Shown piece by piece: positions 1 through 11,353 of a DNA stretch of 64,000 nt. The first letter of the stretch is position 1, and each line of letters starts with the position of its first letter. The position numbers and the translations under genes were made by a program. Under the pieces are notes generated by a model, which saw nothing but the letters and a program-made list of their open reading frames with translations, made no database searches and had not been told where the DNA came from. This DNA comes from Paraphaeosphaeria minitans. Taxonomy: Eukaryota; Ascomycota; Dothideomycetes; Pleosporales; Didymosphaeriaceae. The stretch is from the NCBI GenBank assembly GCA_015832175.1, contig WJXW01000007.1, forward strand, positions 682,001-746,000. The letters run 5' to 3'.

Positions 1-2
1 AG

Positions 3-1226
3 ACTAAGAAAGAGCACAAGGGCGAGCAGCCCGTTACAGATGCAGCCATGCCGCCGGCAGCCATCCTCCAATCTCTCCTTCCGCCCGAGCCCAAAGGCCT
101 GACGCCGCTCCAGAAGTCTATGCGCCAGAAACTCGCTGGCGCCCGCTTCCGCCATCTTAACGAGACGCTGTATACGAAACCTTCTGCGGACTCTCTTGCG
201 CTGTTCAAAGAAGATCCTTCCATGTTCGAGGACTACCACCGCGGTTTCGCGATGCAGACCGAAGGCTGGCCCGAGAACCCGGTAGACGGCTACGTAGACG
301 CGATCCTCACGCGCGGAAAGTTGCGAGACCAGAGTGCATCCAAGGAAAAGAAGCAGAAAGAACAACTGGGGGGCCGATACCGCGATCCCACGAAGCCCGA
401 AGCCCCGGAGCCCGTCACAACCGGCGCGCTCAAACCGCTCCCCAGGAACCTCAAAGGCCACTGCACAGTCGCAGATCTAGGCTGCGGCACGGCCTCGCTC
501 TCCTACCGCCTGCAGCCCCACATCAAGTCCCTCAACATGCACATCGACTCATACGACCTCTCCAAACCGTCCGGCCCCTCGGCCCCGTTCGTCAGAATCG
601 CAGACATCTCCGCGCTCCCCTGCGCCGACGCCTCCGCCGACGTCGCCGTCTTCTGCCTCGCCCTCATGGGCACAAACTGGCTCGACTTCATCGACGAAGC
701 GTACCGCATCCTGCGCTGGCGCGGCGAGCTCTGGGTCGCGGAGATAAAATCGCGCTTTGGCCGCGTCGAAAAGGCCAAAGGCGGCAGCGCAAAGGGCAAA
801 CCGCCCATCAACTCCATCGGCAGCCTAAAAAAGGGCGGGCCCAAACCCAAGAAGCAGGACAACGACAAGGACAACGGCGAGCTCGACTCCGCCGACGAAG
901 CCGAGCTCGCGACCCGCATCGACGGCGCCGCCGCAAAGGAAGGGACCGACGTCTCCTCGTTCGTCGCGGTGCTGCGCGCGCACGGCTTCGTGTTGGACGC
1001 GCCGCAGGAGACGCCGTCCGCCGCCATCGACCTGACCAACAGAATGTTCGTCAAGATGCAGTTCGTCAAAGCGGCGCAGCCGACCAAGGGGAAGAACGTG
1101 ACGGCGAGCGTGAACGGGCTCAAGATGGGGATGAAGGGGAAGAAGTTTACGGCGGTCGAGGACGACGATCCGGACGACGGGCAGAATGCAAAGGTGCTGA
1201 AGCCGTGTTTGTACAAGATCAGGTAG
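3..1226 (+). CDS. RRP8: Rrp8-like 25S rRNA (adenine-N1) methyltransferase, 5' partial
   Basis: This is a nucleolar SAM-dependent methyltransferase; yeast Rrp8 methylates one adenine of 25S rRNA (m1A). The reading frame is open to the left window edge, and a Lys-rich stretch precedes the first ATG (position 48). The true start is therefore probably outside the window, since Rrp8 proteins carry a basic N-terminal tail. Counting from that ATG, a family-typical segment runs over residues 1-90 (LTPLQKSMRQKLAGARFR, then a MFEDYHRGF block). SAM motif I (VADLGCGTAS) is near residues 142-151, an acidic YDLS follows, and FCLALMGTNW near 205-214 is the Rrp8 hallmark. A Lys/Asp-rich insertion of about 45 residues (roughly 245-300) interrupts the C-terminal part. 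The gene converges on the RTA1-like gene. Family assignment is firm; the 5' end is unknown. Confidence 0.9.
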   Translation, partial: TKKEHKGEQPVTDAAMPPAAILQSLLPPEPKGLTPLQKSMRQKLAGARFRHLNETLYTKPSADSLALFKEDPSMFEDYHRGFAMQTEGWPENPVDGYVDAILTRGKLRDQSASKEKKQKEQLGGRYRDPTKPEAPEPVTTGALKPLPRNLKGHCTVADLGCGTASLSYRLQPHIKSLNMHIDSYDLSKPSGPSAPFVRIADISALPCADASADVAVFCLALMGTNWLDFIDEAYRILRWRGELWVAEIKSRFGRVEKAKGGSAKGKPPINSIGSLKKGGPKPKKQDNDKDNGELDSADEAELATRIDGAAAKEGTDVSSFVAVLRAHGFVLDAPQETPSAAIDLTNRMFVKMQFVKAAQPTKGKNVTASVNGLKMGMKGKKFTAVEDDDPDDGQNAKVLKPCLYKIR

Positions 1227-1513
1227 ATGGATGGGCATCACGCGTCAGCCAGAGTTCCCCAATGTTGAAAAATCGTATCGCTTGGGTAGATGAGACTAAA
1301 GCACCGGAGTGAGGATCCCGGGTGATAGAAATTTACAGTGGTGTATGTAGTGTAGTGTAGTGTGTCGTCAAGATCTCTCCAACGCTCAACGCTGATCTCA
1401 TCCCTTGCCGTCTCAGCCCGAACTCCACGGGATAAGCGAGACATGACCACGTCCCAGGTTCCCAACCACAAACGTGCATACCTTGGCCTGCACGGCCCCT
1501 ATGTCTACTCCCC

Positions 1514-2505
1514 CTACGCCATGGCACCCATCTCCGTCTCGCTCTCGCTCACGCTCTTCGCACCGCCCTTCTTCCTGCCAAACAGCGTGCCGCCAAGCGC
1601 TGGGAAAAACCACCCGGGGTGGAACGCCGTCTGCGCCACAACGGTGACGAGGATCATGATGCCCTCCAGGACGATGAACTCGGGCTCATTGCGCATGATG
1701 TCGTTGGCCCAGCCGCCGAGCAGTTCGGGGATGCGGTAGATGCAACGGACGAGGATGCCAAAGTAGGCGACCACGACGGCGCCGGCGAAGAGGCGGAACC
1801 TTGAGGAAGCCCACAAGGCGAGGGCCTCGGGGGAGAGCTGGTCGCGGCGACGGTAGGTGCGGAGGGAGTACTCGAGGACGATGGCGGCGAAGATGGCGAG
1901 GACTGGGTGGGTGGTGTCAGTGCGTTGTCGGGGGGTGGGGAGGGAAGGGGAGACGTACCGACGACCTGGAAGATGATGCCGCCGATCATGATGTCTGTGC
2001 CGGCGTCGAGGGTCTTCTGGTCGTTGTCGTCCGCGGTGGCAGCGAGGGCGCCCCCGGCGCTCTGCAGGACCAGGGAGGTGATGTCGCAGGCGATGAAGAT
2101 GTAGGTGTACCAGTTCGGGCGCAGGCGACTCCACTGCTCGCCGAAGTTGATGACGATGTGCTTGAGCGTGAGGTAGATGCCTGCCGCCAAAAAGGCAGGG
2201 CTGAAGATGAGCAGCACAATCTGTATCGTGAAGCCGTTGTTATCGTAGGGGTTGTTGTGCATCTGGATCCGTCCAATGTATCCGATCAATTCTCCGAGAC
2301 AGCCCAGGCCGACTCCTATCATGTACGTCCATGTCTTGTAACGGATACCGAGACCAAGCTGGAGGATGAAGGCGAGACCGAAGGCGGCGGCGAAGAAGGC
2401 GTTCCAGCCCAGTGACGGGTAGTAGCCGTATACTGTTCCCTCGACGGGACATTGTGGTCCGACGCTCTCGCACCACTCCGGGACCTGGACTTTGGGACCA
2501 GTCAT
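1514..2505 (-). CDS. RTA1-family seven-transmembrane protein
   Basis: This is a multi-pass membrane protein of the fungal RTA1/lipid-translocating-exporter-like family. In yeast, members (Rta1, Rsb1, Pug1) are linked to 7-aminocholesterol resistance, sphingoid-base movement and porphyrin uptake; the substrate here cannot be told. Exons are complement(1959..2505) and complement(1514..1902), giving 311 aa. The 56-nt intron has a GTACGT donor and CAG acceptor and restores Q-VVV-LAIFAAIV in frame. I chose the ATG at 2505 (MTGPKVQV) because the 14 codons before it look like leader. Hydrophobic helices are regularly spaced, with family blocks YYPSLGWNAFF, LGELIGYIGR, a CDITSLVLQSAGG stretch and RCIYRIPELLGG. 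The tail is short and Ser/Glu-rich. The gene is convergent with RRP8. Confidence 0.92.
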
Positions 2506-4200
2506 CTTGGTAGAAATTTGGGAAAGAAAAGTGGAGTGAGGAGGCAATGATCAAAGTCACCTTCGTAAGGTTGGGGGATGATGACAAGATATATGTGAGG
2601 ATACAAAAGAAGGCTGAGTATAAGATATTGGCTATGGATAAACGTGGCAGCGGAATGGGGGCAGTAAGATTTGGGGGTGTTATGTTGGCGTATGCAGCTT
2701 ACTGTTTATCTCGTCATCGACGTGGGTGCCTTATATGTGTACCCATCGGATGAATTCGACATTACATGTCATAGATCACGCCGCAGGAGTCAGTGATTCG
2801 CGTCCACTCCTCCCGCAGCACCGCCCGCAGCTAAAGTCCGACTACTGTTTAGCCAACATGAAATTCGAATAAGTGTGGTAAACACGCGGTTCGCCTACCA
2901 GTGCCAGGATCGTATGCGATTCGTAGTTCCGCGATTTGGAGCGATCTGATTTGACCATTCGTCTGGGTGGAGCATCGAACCAGTGCATGAACGACAGCTT
3001 TTCGCGCCTAGGGTGCCAAGTGTAGTGAATCTCCAACACTGCCTGCGCCTGTAACTCAAACATTGCCTGACACGGACAGAAGCCAGATAAGCGGCATGAG
3101 ATTTGCTCCCATGCGATTCGTCCATTCGCACAACTCCCAGGCGATGAGGCATTGCGTCAGTGCGTAAAGCCACAGCCTCCAACGTTTTGGACGTTCTGGT
3201 CGCAAGTCTAACCCGAGAAGGAAGACATTGTAAGCAGCCGCAAGCTAAGCCTCGAGTTCGCTCTCAGCTATCGCCCGGAGTGACGCGGACACGGCCTGGT
3301 TGTTTTGGAGGTACTGTACACATGGTCATTTTCCTTGACCGGAGAGGCTGGCCAGAGAATTGGGCCGTCCTCCGTTGGACTTCAGCACTGTTTGGATACA
3401 TGATGTGGTCGGTGATGGCAGCGTGAGCTAACATGGAGAATGGCACCACCAGATATCGTATAGACGGCCCAATGCAGTTCCATTCCGTGAGGTCGAACAC
3501 AAATGGCGGATCCCACAAGATGAGGTCGAATTCCAGGGTGGCAACACCGAATATGCCGAATGCGAAGAAAGCGGAGCGGATGGCATGCTCGTGGCGGCCA
3601 TGGAGGAGAGGAGGCTCCGTGCTCGGCTCTAGGCGGACGAGAATCACCCCGCGTGGCTATGCCATTTCGGGCCTAGCATGCGACCGCCAATCGCTTCTAC
3701 ACGATTCTCGCCCCAGGGGAAAAGGATGCGTACATGGAGCTGATGTGCCCTTCCTTGATCGTTTCAAAGGATGCGCACATGGAGTTGATGTGCCCTTCCT
3801 TGATCGTTTCAAAGGACGTCTTACCGCCCAAATAAAGGTTGCGTCGCCGAGTAGCCTTGTCGATACGTAAATAGCTGCCAACGTCACTACCCACCATAAG
3901 TCTTCCTATGCGCGCTGGCTCCACGTACGGACCGCACACCGGACTGCCCACAACATTTACCCTCTCCAGAACTTGGTTGCTTTGCTTTGCTTTGCTTTGC
4001 TGCTGCTGGAGGGATTTTACTTGGCGTGTGGTTGTTGCGACGCAATGACAGTCACACCACGAAAGAATCGAGAGAGGATTTTACCCGCCAATCGTTATTC
4101 ATCGCAAGCTCTTGTTGCTCATGTCCATACATCGTCTCGATCTATTTTTTTTCAACGCACGTTCCGACCATTCAGAAAACTCCAATCCGTCGAGACAAGC
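2506..4200. other. Intergenic, no convincing gene
   Basis: This stretch holds only short overlapping open frames without recognisable domains. It contains a 45-bp tandem duplication (listed separately) and a TTTGC pentanucleotide run near 3977-4000. Promoter sequence of the RTA1-like gene must lie at its left end. Confidence 0.6.
3721..3810. repeat. 45-bp tandem duplication
   Basis: Two adjacent 45-bp units (3721-3765 and 3766-3810) start with AAAGGATGCG and end with CTTGATCGTTTC. They differ at two positions, both C/T transitions. A partial third unit (AAAGGA) follows. Confidence 0.9.
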
Positions 4201-5321
4201 TCAAGGGTAGACATCTTCGTCGTGGCTCACAGCATCGAACTCCATGACCATGTCGATCCAGCCACCTCCGCCATACTGGCACGCACTGGCCCCAACGTTT
4301 TCGAACCCTGCGCTCTCGTAGAAGTTGACGAATCGCTCTCTGCAAATCAGCGCGATTCGTTTCCCCAGTCCTGCATCCTTCATCCGCTGCGTCCATGACC
4401 TCAACAAGACTCCACCGAGGCCTTTGCCATTGAGGTCCGGGTGCACGCAGAGCGAGTGCAGACAGATGGTGTCGCCGTCTTCGTTGTGGCCGGTCGATGG
4501 AGCAAGCTGATAGTTTGTTTTCCAATCCGAAGGATAGGCCATGGCGTCATCCGTGACGACGACGCTGCCTTTGAACTTGGTCGCTATGATGTGGCCCATG
4601 AGTATTCTCTTGCGGTCCGAGTCTGCAGAGTCCACCGAGGGGAACTCTTTACGGGCTTTGACTAGTTTGGAGAGTGGACCCGAGACAGTGGGGTAGGCAG
4701 AAGTGAAGAGGCCACTGCATAGTTCGCCGCAGACCGTCAGACGGTACGCGATCTGCAGATATATCAGCCAGGGGCCAGTAGATTGCGTGAGGTGAGGTGT
4801 GAAGACACGGCCTCTAAACAACCTGCAGTCTGGCGGACATTGGGCTGCTGCGGTGGTGTTTTCGTGCGTTGGGTGGCTGAAGGGTCAAGCGAGGTACGGT
4901 ACAGCTGCGCATGATGAACGAGCGGTATGCTGTACGGTTTGAGGACCATGCAGGCCGAATGATGCCTGAAGATGCCTGAAGATGCCCGAGCGGAAAGTCG
5001 TCGCACAGGCAAGCATTGCGGTAGGTAGGGAAGACCAGGGTGCAGCGGAGGAATAGAACGCACCTTTTCCCGCGACGCAGCCTCATTCTCGTCGAAGGCA
5101 ACGTGCTCGAGCCAGTCGCAGTCGTCCAGGTCGTCCCGGTTCAGCAGGGAGGCAAATGGATGCAGTTCCGTCATGCGCTTGAAGCGGTCCTCGACGAAGG
5201 CGGTGGGCACCTGGTGAAGGGACGGCATTGGGTTCGGATGCTCGGGGCTGTCAACGGCAGGTTCCTTTGACAGCGGCGGCATATCCGCGAGCATCTTGTC
5301 GGCTAACAAATCCCGCGGCAT
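4201..5321 (-). CDS. GNAT acetyltransferase, AANAT/polyamine N-acetyltransferase-like
   Basis: This is an acetyl-CoA-dependent N-acetyltransferase of the fungal arylalkylamine/polyamine acetyltransferase type (compare yeast Paa1). It probably acetylates small amines in the cytosol. Exon 1 is complement(5064..5321), ending in EAASREK, and exon 2 is complement(4201..4752), beginning IAYRLTVCGEL. Together they give 269 aa with a phase-0 junction. The junction matches the family order E-A-A-S-x-E-K followed by YR-L-x-x-C-x-E-L. The acetyl-CoA motif A is clear: HSLCVHP near residues 185-191 and NGKGLGG near 194-200. FYESAGFE follows at the C-terminal end of the domain. The intron (311 nt, GTGCGT...CTGCAG) is long for this genome, so a missed exon is possible. 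The gene diverges from DDI1. Confidence 0.8.
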
Positions 5322-6392
5322 GCTGACTCGGCGGCTGGGGTTTGGCTTTCTAACGATGAGGGGGATGTGTGGGAGCCTGGAGGTGACCCGTGATCGCTTG
5401 ACGCGCTCCGGGGGGGGCGGGTGGTTGTGGCCAGACCCTTGCCGGCGTTGTACTGTAGGTAGTCTAGGTATATATCTAGATGGAAGTCTATGTGCCGTAG
5501 TCTGGATGGAAGTCTATGTACCGTAGTCTGGATGGAAGTCTATGTACCGTAGTCCAGATGGAAGCCTATGTACCGTAGTCCAGATGGAAGTCTATGTACC
5601 GTAGTCCAGATGGAAGTCTATGTACCGTAGTCCAGATGGGAGTCTATCAACCGTAGTCCAGATGGTCTATGGTAGGTAATGGACTAGGTACCTATAAATC
5701 TACCCGTCCATCCAGCGTGCCAGTCTGATAGCTAGGTATCTATGCAGTAGTCTAAGCCTTGTTTCTGTGTTCTCCGACTTCTGCCTGCCGTCATGTCCTC
5801 CCGTTCGTAGATTGCAGCTGCCCCCAACCCCTGCGACAGGCTGCAGAGTGCAGACACTCCCGTTTCATGACTCCAAGGCAGTGTCCGGCCTACGTACGCA
5901 CTGCCTGTTGCCTACCGCCCTCCGCACAACAGCCCAACCACTGCCTCCCTGCTGCCCCAGCCTCTCGCCGTAGAGCCCGCTGCACTGCACTGCGATGCAC
6001 TGCGATGCGCTGCCACCTACCTAGCTCCCTATAATACGCCGACGTAGCGCGCTCGCGACCACCGCGTAACCCGCCCATGATGCCTTCACTTCGTCGCCGC
6101 GCTCCTCGCTGATTATTAACAAGCGCAAACAGCCGACCCTCTTCCGCCTTCCACCGCCTTCCACCTAGCAGCAGCAGCAGCAGCGCTCGTGCGTGGATGC
6201 AACCCGCCGTCCTACAAGCCACCGGTCAACGTGCTGAAACCCTTGTGTGCATTCGCCCAGTGGGAGCCCCGCCGTCAACCACCCAGATCCCCCCGAGCTC
6301 GTCGCCCCTCCGCGTACGGTGCGACCTCCTCTTGCCTCAATCCAGATCCACCTGCATAGCCCAGAGGGAGCCCGCGCCAGCTGACTGCGACC
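5322..6392. other. Shared upstream region of the acetyltransferase and DDI1 genes
   Basis: This divergent intergenic stretch of about 1.07 kb holds no supported gene. It contains the 26-bp minisatellite listed separately and GC-rich sequence with CAG/CTG runs (about 6168-6183). Promoters for both flanking genes must lie here. Confidence 0.6.
5477..5668. repeat. 26-bp minisatellite, about 7 copies
   Basis: Units of about 26 bp follow the pattern GTACCGTAGTCCAGATGG plus AAGTCTAT. The left copies carry TCTGG and the right copies TCCAG, and the array decays at both ends. It lies between two divergent genes. Confidence 0.92.
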
Positions 6393-7841
6393 ATGTAAGT
6401 CGCGCCGAAACCGTCGTGTGCGACGTGCCAGCCCCGATGGCTAACCGCTCCTCAAATAGGCCACGCGTAACAATTTCAATCACCTCGCCCAGCGAGACGG
6501 ACCAGCCGCTCATCACCCTCGATCTGCCCGCCGACCTGACCCTGAGAGACCTCAAGGCCTTCATCGAGGCCGAGAACCCCAGCTGCCCCGCCGCCGCCCA
6601 GATCCTGTTCTACAACGGCATGCCGCTGAGCGACGACAGTCAGACATTGGACCAGGCCGGCGTCAGGGATAACGAGATGATGGCTGTGCACATCCGGCAG
6701 CATGGACATGGCCAGCCACAATCTCGCCCTCGTCAGACGCGCCAACAGCAACCCAGCGGAGTGCCACCCCCGGATCCAGAGGATGTGCGACAGCAGCTCT
6801 TGCGCAGCCCGCCCACTTTGGAACAGCTCGCCAGGCAAAAGCCCGAGCTGGCTGCCCTCGTCAACGACCCCGTGCAGTGGAGATCCGCCTACAACCAGAT
6901 GCAGCGCGACCAGGAGCAAGCCCGCCGCGAGCAGGACCGCCAGATCCAGCTACTCAACGAAGATCCCTTCAACATCGACGCCCAGCGGAAGATTGAGGAG
7001 ATCATCCGCCAGGACCGCGTCATCGAGAACCTGCACACGGCCTACGATCTCAATCCCGAAGGTGAGCATGCCCCCCCCCCCCTAATTGCCTGCTCAGTCG
7101 CATGCTAACGAAACAGTCTTTGCCTCGGTCCACATGCTATACATCAAGACCGAGGTGAACGGCGTCCCAGTGAAGGCTTTTGTCGACTCTGGCGCCCAAG
7201 CCACCATCATGTCCCCAAGTTGTGCCGAGAGGTGTGGCATCATGCGCCTTCTGGACACGCGCTATGCTGGCATCGCCCGTGGAGTTGGCACGGCTGCCAT
7301 TCTTGGTCGCGTGCACCACGCCGTTATCAAGATTGGCGGAGTCGACATGCCGTGCGCCTTCACCGTCATGGAGGGCAAGGACGTGGACCTCCTCTTCGGC
7401 CTGGACATGCTCAAAAAGTACCGAGCCAAGATTGATCTGGAGAAGAACGCGCTCTGCTTTGCGGATACCGAAGTGCCTTTTCTACCGGAACACGAAATCC
7501 CCAAAGGCTTCGGCGCGGACGAGCCCACCGTGCCCGGCCCCGGCAACACCGAGATCGGGACCAAGACTGGTGCCGTGAAGCAGGCTGGCGCTGGAGAGTC
7601 GTCGGCGGTAGCCGTTGGAGGAGCTGAGAATCAGCCCCCGCGCCAGCATGCCGCACCAGCACAATCTCAACCTGCACCCGTACCGTCGTCGTCGTCGTCG
7701 TCATCACCCGCTGCACAGTTCCCCGAGGACCACATCCAGCAGCTCATGATCATCAGCTCCGTTCCCCGGGAAGTCGCAATCAACGCGTTAACCGCCGCCA
7801 ACGGCAACCTGGACGAGGCAGCCGGAATGCTCTTTGGCTAG
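6393..7841 (+). CDS. DDI1: DDI1: UBL-retroviral-protease-like-UBA shuttle protein
   Basis: Ddi1 is a proteasome-shuttle and ubiquitin-directed aspartyl protease. Exons are 6393..6394, 6460..7061 and 7117..7841, giving 442 aa. An N-terminal ubiquitin-like domain (about 1-75) begins PRVTISI. A linker rich in Gln/Arg follows. The retropepsin-like fold (about 205-330) has active-site D225 in FVDSGAQATIM and the flap-side GRVHHAVIKIG. A Ser-rich linker leads to a C-terminal UBA domain (about 402-442, ending LDEAAGMLFG). Intron 1 (65 nt, GTAAGT, GCTAAC branch site, TAG) falls inside the start codon: exon 1 contributes only AT. An alternative is retention of intron 1 with initiation at the in-frame ATG at 6436, which adds eight residues before PRVTISI. 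Intron 2 is 55 nt with a GCTAAC branch site. Identity is certain; the start model is well supported. Confidence 0.95.
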
Positions 7842-9206
7842 TGGCATTCTTCGGAAACATCCTGAGGCCTCAGAACCACCGTTCGCCTTCGGGACACCAG
7901 TCTACATGGGAAACCAACGAAGAATTATGATTATTATTATCATTATTATCATCATCATCCGAAGATGAAATTTTTACACGGCAGCTCCAACGATTCCCCT
8001 TCTGAATCCGAAGTCGGAATTTCACGGCGGCTGTGAGGCATGGCATGGCATGGCATGGCATGAACATGGGCATGGGCATGAGGCAGGGCATAGTGCATAG
8101 GGCATAGGGCATGGAATGAAGTCACGACATGGCACGATCACAAATCTTAGCGCCTGCATAATATTGCATGTATTATCTAGCGTTCCTTCACCATCACACG
8201 TGCGCGTCTACTTTCATTCTTATTTTTATTTTGTCGCTTTTCCCTTGGATCCTTCGCGCGGTTGGAGCCGGAGTGAGAGGGGCCGTGGGGATGGGGATGG
8301 GGATGGGGATCCAGCGTAGACTGATGCATGTTGCCGAATCGAATTTGAATCTGAATTGAATCTGAATTGAATCGAGTCGCAGATGGAGAGGTGTTGCCGA
8401 CCAGATTTCCAAACGGGGTGCGTGTGATGAGTTGCTTGCCACGGGAAGCTGGCGAGCAACGACGGGCAATGTTACGCTGCCATCGCAGCAGACGACGTTA
8501 CCAACGTTTGCCGCTCGTGTCTCCTCTCGTCTCGTCTTGTCTCGCCTGTCCCAAACCGGCGTGCCCTGCGTCGACCGGAACGTGCGCCGCCCGTTGGGGG
8601 GGCACGCTCCTGCAGTTCTCCCCCGTCATTCTTGCAGATCCCTCGATTCCCAGCGGGTTTTTCGCCAGTGACGCTTGTGCGTTTGACGAAGGTGAACAAC
8701 CCCAACCGCCGCAGAAAAAGAAGAAGGAAGGGAGAGAAGAAAAAAAAAACACCTGCTCGCACAACAATGAAGATAATAAAACGCTCAAGACGTTTGTGCA
8801 AACACACACTCTGGCAGCATGGCCGAAGCGACGAAAGCTTTTCGGATGCATGTTCCGAAGCTTAGTGACGGGCGGGGGGATCTCGTGATTAGACATCACT
8901 TCGCACATGCCGGCAGCCAATTGTAAATGAATAATGCCTTTCGAATGATTCGAGCTCAAGATGCCATACTCCAAGCTCAAGCTAGCTACAGAAAATGCGC
9001 GGGCCCTTCCCGCAAGGCCCCAGGTGATGTGTGTATATCACGTTAACAGGGAGTATCTGACAGAGGTGACTAGTGTGACGGAGAGTTGCGAAGCGAAGCC
9101 TGCGCAGGAAGACAGATGGGTATGTTATCACGTTACCATGGGGGTGTGGCATGGCAGAGGTGACTGGGTGGTGTCTGGGGTGACGAAGATGGCAGGAGGT
9201 GTGATT
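7842..9206. other. Intergenic, convergent DDI1 and cystathionine beta-lyase ends
   Basis: No supported gene. Short simple repeats are present: an AT-rich TTATTATCAT stretch at about 7928-7960, GGCAT units at about 8037-8062, GGGGAT units at about 8287-8310 and TGAATTGAATC units at about 8345-8370. Confidence 0.6.
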
Positions 9207-10668
9207 TTAGGAGGAAGAAGAGGACGCCTCCGTCTCAGCAGCGTCGCTGATCTTGAGCGCCTGGAAGCCCTCGGGTGTGAGGCTAACGGCACCTGCTTGT
9301 ACGAGCTACACACCATCAGCCACGGCACAACATAATATAGAAAAGAAAAATAACTCACAGCACGGCTCAGATCATCAATCAGGTCCTCCGGATCCTCAAT
9401 TCCCACGCACAAGCGGATGATATCCTCGGGCAGCGCCCGCTCCGCGCGCGTTTTCGCATCTATGCTCGCGTGGCTCATGCGGCACGGCATGCTGATCAGG
9501 CTGTTGACGCAGCCGAAGCTCACGCTGATGGCCCAGAGACGCGCGCTCTCGACGATACGCTCGGATACATTGACGTCGCCCGTCTCGAAGGAGAGGACCG
9601 CGCCTGCGCCCCGCGCCATGCTCCAGTGGAGGTCGTACTGTGGGTGAGACTTTAGTCCTGGATAGCGCACCTTGAAGCCGTGCGATTCGAGGAAGGTCGC
9701 GATGCGCATGGCGTTGGCCTGCTGCTTTTCCATACGGACGCCGAGCGTCTTGATGCCGCGGAGGAGCAGCCATGAGTCGAAAGGCGAGAGACCGCATCCC
9801 GACGCGTTGATTGTAAAGTAAAGCTTCTCTCCCAACGCGTTGTCGTTGATAGCGATGACGCCGGCCATGAGGTCGTGGTGACCCGAGAGGTACTTTGTGC
9901 CGGACTCGTAGACAACGTCGGCGCCGAGGTCGAGCGGGTTCTGCAGCATGGGGGAGAGCATGGTGTTGTCAACTGCGACGACGGCGGTGGGGTTCGCGGC
10001 GTGCGTGACGGAGGCGATGGAGGGGATGTCGACGATTTTGATGAGCGGGTTGGTCGGGGTCTCTAGCAGAACCATGGCGGTCTTGTTGTTGACGGCGGCA
10101 CGAACGGACTCGGGGTTGGTGGTGTCGACGTGGTGGACCACGATGCCTCCGTGTGTCGAGAGGTACTTTAGCAGTCTGTTTGTTCCACCGTAGAGATCGT
10201 CTCCGGTGACGACTTCGTCGCCCGGTCGCAGTAGTCGTGTGATTACATCGAGGGCGCCCATGCCCGAAGACACGACGAGCGCGCGTTCCGCATTCATAAT
10301 CTTGGCAAGGTGTCGCTCGAGGTGCGTCCGGGTGGGGTTTCCAGAGCGTGTGTAGTCGTACTCCATTCCGCCACCCGTCGCGGATGTCTGCTTGAAGGTT
10401 GCAGACTGCGCATGTCAGTATTCCAATTGTTCATCCCCATCGAGGATAAGCATACCTGATATATAGGAACGGACGCAGCATTGTACTGGTCGTTGCTCTC
10501 GGTGTAGACCAGCTCCGTCGCGAGAGCATACTTCCTGCCGCCATTGCGTGGTGTGCTCGGTGCGGGCGACGGCGGCAGATTGTGGCCGTCAAGGTCGTGT
10601 GTGGTCAAGACCTTGCCTACGCCATTGACCTTGTCCATCGAGCTCCCAGGGAAAGAGCCTCCAGACAT
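9207..10668 (-). CDS. metG: Cystathionine beta-lyase (MetG/STR3 type)
   Basis: This PLP enzyme cleaves cystathionine to homocysteine, pyruvate and ammonia, the step from cysteine toward methionine. Exons are complement(10456..10668), complement(9359..10405) and complement(9207..9305), giving 452 aa with both junctions in phase 0. The fold-type-I Cys/Met-metabolism domain is complete. YDYTRSGNPTR follows the first junction; SSGMGALD and GDDLYGGTNRLL bind the cofactor; D217 (VDNTM) and Schiff-base lysine K242 (SGTKYLSGHHD) are visible. SGHHDLMAGV is typical of fungal beta-lyases, whereas gamma-lyases usually have NGHSDV, so I prefer beta-lyase. The C-terminus (LVQAGAVSLTPEGFQ) is on the small last exon and ends in a Ser run. 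Introns are 49 and 53 nt. The N-terminal 50 residues are low complexity. Confidence 0.92.
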
Positions 10669-11353
10669 GGCGGTGGTGGTAGTAGTATGTCTTGCGGACT
10701 CGTTGATCCGAGACTGTGGGAAATGTGGGGTTGCGCTATGCGTCTAAATGTCAACGGTACTGCACTGTTGAAGTGGCCGATTGTTGTGTGTAATGAAGAA
10801 ACACAGCAAGCTGGGAGGGTTGAAGAGGCAAACAGGAGGAATGAGGTGAACTGCGAAAGCGACGCGTGAAGCTACAAGGTACTTTTGGTCTGACGTGGGG
10901 AGTCACCGCTGCTATTGCGCCATCGACAAAGCCCGCCATTCGCCCGCCACTTGTGGGTTCTCATCACTGCCCGATCATCGGCCCGCTCGCCCTTACCCCA
11001 GATCAAGCACAATACCCATCACTATCCGCACCACCCACCTCCGCACGCGTAGTCGAAATGGGGTAAAAAGGTGCTTTTGTATACCTGGAGATACGAAGGT
11101 AGCGGGTATTCATACTGCACGCCGTTCCAACACCTGGACCAACACCATTACCAAGAAGAGCACACAGGAAGAGTATCGCCGACCGGGTCCAACGCCGATG
11201 CTCGCAAGCCATGCCCGAGAACCCATCGCGCAACTACCGTCCATTGTCCGTAAATTCACCACTGCCCGAACCAGCCAACCGAGAAAAATACAGTACAGAG
11301 AAGCGCTAGGTGAAAAATCGACGACGCCAGGGACGATTGGAATGGCAACTTGT
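10669..11353. other. Intergenic, upstream of the cystathionine beta-lyase gene
   Basis: This stretch runs from the 3' end of the DUF2415 gene to the start of the beta-lyase gene. No supported gene is seen; the longest open frame on the plus strand (10895-11440) has no recognisable domain and overlaps the DUF2415 coding end. Confidence 0.55.

Noticed and set aside
9207..10668. Assignment as cystathionine gamma-lyase
   Set aside because: The lysine loop is KYLSGHHDLMAG, which fits fungal beta-lyases better than gamma-lyases.
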